A stretch of DNA of 17,100 nt from NCBI GenBank assembly GCA_963930325.1, contig CAWVME010000111.1, forward strand, positions 1 to 17,100, read 5' to 3'. Position numbers and translations under genes: made by a program. Positions within the stretch are counted from its first letter, which is position 1; every line of letters begins with the position of its first letter. Below, piece after piece: positions 14,929 through 17,100 of this stretch. The stretch comes from CALXJM01 sp963930325 (GTDB taxonomy: Bacteria > Bacillota > Clostridia > TANB77 > CAG-508). Below the pieces are notes generated by a model that was given only the letters and a program-made list of their open reading frames with translations, was not told the origin of the DNA and ran no database searches.

Positions 14929-14945
14929 TATTCATTTAATTTTAA

Positions 14946-15260
14946 TTAATGTAATAATTCAGATATCACTTTTTCTTTTGTTTGGACTCCAACTAATGTA
15001 TTTGCAATTTTTCCTTGTTTAATAATTACTAATGTCGGAATGCTCATAATTTCGAATTGATTTGCAAGTTCTGCTTGTTCATCTACATTGACTTTTCCTA
15101 TTAGTGCTTGCTCTCCTATGCTTTCTGCAGCTTCTTCTAGAATTGGGGCCATCATTCTGCATGGACCACACCAAGGAGCCCAGAAATCTATAAGTACAGG
15201 CTTACTTGCTTGCATTACCTCTCTTTCAAAATTTTCCTTTGTTATTTCTAAAATTTTCAT
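14946..15260 (-). CDS. trxA: Thioredoxin
   Basis: This is a cytoplasmic disulfide reductant of 104 residues, the classic length. The redox motif WCGPC gives Cys31/Cys34 (FWAPWCGPCRM), and the cis-proline loop is SIPT with Pro75. The start is the ATG at 15258-15260, preceded by AAAGGAGGT. A longer in-frame start at 15299 lies upstream of this ribosome site and is rejected. It follows the thioredoxin reductase-like gene after an 87-nt gap that contains a TATAAT (minus strand, 15312-15317) without a convincing -35 box. It may be part of the same transcript or have its own weak start. Its presumed reductant is the flavoprotein next door. Confidence 0.97.
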   Translation of the reverse strand: MKILEITKENFEREVMQASKPVLIDFWAPWCGPCRMMAPILEEAAESIGEQALIGKVNVDEQAELANQFEIMSIPTLVIIKQGKIANTLVGVQTKEKVISELLH

Positions 15261-15347
15261 ATAAAACCTCCTTTTATTTTCTGATTGTTTGAATAGCATT
15301 TATTCTTTACTATTATATATCAATCATTTTGCCTTTATTTTAGTAAA

Positions 15348-16217
15348 TTACTTTACATTATCTTTTTTTCTTATATATTTTATTATTTCAGTTCCTGCTT
15401 TTGCACCTTCATATACAGCCTTTGATATTTGTAACATTCCTCCCGTACAATCTCCTGCAGCATATAGCCCAGGAATATTTGTTTCCATATTTTCGTTAAT
15501 AACAATCTTATTATTTGATATTTGTGCTCCTAAAATTCTTGCAAAATCTACACTTGTTGCTATTCCTTCTGCTAAAAAAATACCATCTATATCTAATACA
15601 GTTTCATCTGAAAATTCTATTTTACTAATTCGTTTTTCGCCACTGATTTTTTTGATTTTTTTAGAATTCATATTAATTCCTTCTGTTCTGTATTGTGGAA
15701 GTTCTTTTCCATTTGATAATAAAGTTACTGATTTAGCTACTGGTAACAGTTCCATTGCTTCTTGAACAGCATAATTTCCATTTCCTATTACTCCTACATT
15801 TTTCCCTTTATAAAAAAATGCGTCACATGTAGCACAATAGCTTACTCCCTTTCCTTCAAATTCGCGTACTCCTTCTATTTTAGGTGCCATACGGTTTGTT
15901 CCTGTGGCCAATAAAACCACTTTAGACTCATATTCTGCTTTTCTTGTTTTTATTATAAATGTTTTTTCTACTTTTATTCCAACAACTTCTTCTGTCAATA
16001 ATTTAGTTCCCAAGTTTTCAGCTTGTTTCCATCCATTTTCGAGTAATTGTTTACCCGTTATATTTAATTCTGTTCCGTAATAATTTTGTATTTGTTCTGT
16101 TTTTTCTAAAGCGCCACCATCTTTCCCTATAACAAGTGTTTTTAGGTTTGCTCTACTTGTATATAATGAGGCGGCTATTCCAGCTGGTCCTTTTCCAACA
16201 ATAATTACATCGTACAT
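15348..16217 (-). CDS. Thioredoxin reductase-like flavoprotein, possibly ferredoxin-dependent
   Basis: This 289-residue FAD protein has an N-terminal dinucleotide motif (GKGPAG, 8-13), the redox pair CATC (Cys128/Cys131) and the C-terminal FAD motif AGDC (254-257). These identify the TrxB fold, which passes electrons to thioredoxin. The NADPH site looks lost: GGGxSA is GNGNYA (145-150), and the usual HRRxxxR region reads LLSNGKELPQYR (166-177). Clostridial ferredoxin-dependent flavin thioredoxin reductases lack these same motifs, so that is my preferred reading. A classical NADPH enzyme with divergent motifs remains possible. The start is ATG at 16215-16217 with AAAGGAAA upstream; a TTG-started extension to 16241 would overlap the preceding gene. 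It lies 16 nt after the Spx/ArsC-like gene. Confidence 0.88.
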   Translation of the reverse strand: MYDVIIVGKGPAGIAASLYTSRANLKTLVIGKDGGALEKTEQIQNYYGTELNITGKQLLENGWKQAENLGTKLLTEEVVGIKVEKTFIIKTRKAEYESKVVLLATGTNRMAPKIEGVREFEGKGVSYCATCDAFFYKGKNVGVIGNGNYAVQEAMELLPVAKSVTLLSNGKELPQYRTEGINMNSKKIKKISGEKRISKIEFSDETVLDIDGIFLAEGIATSVDFARILGAQISNNKIVINENMETNIPGLYAAGDCTGGMLQISKAVYEGAKAGTEIIKYIRKKDNVK

Positions 16218-16233
16218 AAGTTTTCCTTTCCGC

Positions 16234-16587
16234 TTAATCAATTAATTTTTCTTTCCATTCTTTTTCCTTAAATCCTACTAGTAATACTCCATCTCCTACT
16301 ATAATAGGTCGTTTTACGAGCATTCCATTAGAAGCTAATAGGTTTATCTTTTCTTCTTCTGACATTTGGTCTAGCTTTTCTTTTAAGCTCATTTCTCTAT
16401 ATAACATACCACTTGTATTAAAAAGCTTTTTAAGTTCTAGATTGTGTTTCCACTTTTGAATTTCTAATTTAGTTAGATTTTCAGTAACTATGTTTCTGCT
16501 CTCAAAATCTATTTTATGTTCTTCTAACCATTTTTTTGCCTTTTGGCATGTGCTACATTTGGGATATTCTATAAAAACATATTTCAT
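16234..16587 (-). CDS. Spx/ArsC-family thioredoxin-fold protein
   Basis: This 117-residue protein of the ArsC/Spx/YusI superfamily shows YPKCSTCQKAKKWLEE with a CxxC pair (Cys11/Cys14) at the first helix and the family's KRP motif (Lys92-Arg93-Pro94). Members are either RNA-polymerase-binding redox regulators (Spx, MgsR) or arsenate reductase-like enzymes. The CxxC and length fit both, and no ars genes are nearby. As first gene of a probable redox operon with the reductase and thioredoxin, a thioredoxin-linked reductase or redox sensor is plausible. The start is ATG at 16585-16587 with AAGGAA upstream. I found no firm promoter in the gap to its right. Confidence 0.88.
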   Translation of the reverse strand: MKYVFIEYPKCSTCQKAKKWLEEHKIDFESRNIVTENLTKLEIQKWKHNLELKKLFNTSGMLYREMSLKEKLDQMSEEEKINLLASNGMLVKRPIIVGDGVLLVGFKEKEWKEKLID

Positions 16588-16819
16588 ATATAAATTCCTT
16601 ACCTTCCTGTTACTGTATATTGCATCTCTATATGGTTTATTTTATTACCTAATAAATAATTCTCTATAAAAAGTATTTTACCTTTCTATTTTTATCGTTT
16701 AATAAAATTTATTTTATATGTTTTTAATATCTGCAATTTATTCATTTTATTCTTTATAGCTCATTATTAATTTTAAATAAATTATTTTTATAATTATGTT
16801 ATTTAGTATTTATTACATA
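16588..16819. other. AT-rich gap between the redox operon and the CRISPR array
   Basis: This is non-coding, very AT-rich sequence. It must hold the promoter for the minus-strand redox operon, but several TATA-like hexamers are present and none pairs with a good -35 box. It lies at the trailer side of the array, so I do not read it as a CRISPR leader. Confidence 0.4.
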
Positions 16820-17100
16820 TTTTAGGTTCTATAATATTTAAATTAATACAGAGAGCGAAACTGTAACAGAATATGAAGAATTTTGGTTTACATTCTACAA
16901 TATTTAAATTAATACATAGCTAAGCCTGTTATTATTTTGTCTGTTATTTGTATATTTACATTCTACAATATTTAAATTAATACAAATCAGTCGAGGGGAA
17001 AATATATGAAATACCTAATAATTTACATTCTACAATATTTAAATTAATACGTTACGAAAAGAAGAATAATAGCAACTAATGGATATGAATTTACATTCTA
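16820..17100 (-). CRISPR. CRISPR array, trailer end, type I-B-like repeat (runs off the window)
   Basis: The repeat unit is 30 bp, with full copies at 16954-16983 and 17021-17050, a one-mismatch copy at 16886-16915, a degenerate terminal copy at 16820-16849 (4 mismatches) and 12 bp of the next at 17089-17100. Spacers are 16850-16885 (36), 16916-16953 (38), 16984-17020 (37) and 17051-17088 (38). On the minus strand the repeat begins GTATTAATTT and ends GAATGTAAAT, the same ending as Clostridioides difficile type I-B repeats. This sets the transcribed strand. The degenerate copy, changed mainly in its 3' half in that orientation, marks the trailer end, so the leader and newest spacers lie beyond the right edge. 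No cas genes are in the window, so the type rests on repeat similarity only. Confidence 0.93.

Noticed and set aside
15289..15765. Plus-strand ORF of 158 codons opposite the thioredoxin reductase-like gene
   Set aside because: It is an antisense shadow of the reductase; its apparent hydrophobic segments come from the complementary codons.
16234..16587. Dedicated arsenate resistance gene (arsC)
   Set aside because: There is no ars operon context and the CxxC motif fits Spx/YusI-type proteins equally well, so a specific arsenate reductase call is not supported.
16588..16819. AT-rich stretch left of the CRISPR array as a leader
   Set aside because: Repeat orientation (GAATGTAAAT end on the minus strand) and the degenerate copy at 16820-16849 both place the trailer here.

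Overview
The window is AT-rich (roughly 30% GC by eye). Shine-Dalgarno sites are strong AAGGAGG types, spacers are A/T-rich, and the type I-B-like CRISPR repeat ends in GAATGTAAAT when read on the minus strand. With a thioredoxin reductase-like flavoprotein that lacks NADPH motifs and a stand-alone reductase-terminated NRPS, this points to an anaerobic low-GC Clostridia-type Firmicute, possibly a gut commensal. The species cannot be named from this sequence.

Layout, left to right. Positions 204-2510 hold three minus-strand genes: ogt (DNA alkyl repair, with its own consensus promoter), a membrane-anchored HtrA-type serine protease, and a small Amidase_6 cysteine-hydrolase-fold protein just upstream of it. 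Divergent from these, a clear extended -10 promoter drives a 2484-residue NRPS (2640-10094) with domain order C-A-T-C-A-T-R. Fourteen bases after it comes a 7TM-PAS histidine kinase. A single extra base beside the H-box splits this kinase into two frames (10109-11224 and 11205-11906). A strong intrinsic terminator follows. Next is a separately promoted response regulator with an HD-GYP (c-di-GMP phosphodiesterase) output (12066-13118).

Two hairpins separate this block from a second minus-strand set: an ABC-F ATPase of the YkpA/YbiT type, preceded by an 11-codon upstream ORF that overlaps its start, and a redox operon consisting of a Spx/ArsC-like protein, a thioredoxin reductase-like flavoprotein and thioredoxin. 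At the right edge is the trailer end of a CRISPR array (16820-17100, running off the window). It reads on the minus strand and no cas genes are visible.

The most interesting unit is 2640-13118. A single-protein assembly line is predicted to release a (probably N-acylated) dipeptide aldehyde or alcohol, or a derived cyclic imine/pyrazinone. It shares a transcript with a membrane sensor kinase and is followed by a c-di-GMP-degrading response regulator. This would fit a small-molecule sensing or signalling circuit. That link is inferred from gene order, and the kinase frameshift leaves open whether the circuit is intact. No phosphopantetheinyl transferase, MbtH protein or exporter for the NRPS product is in the window.
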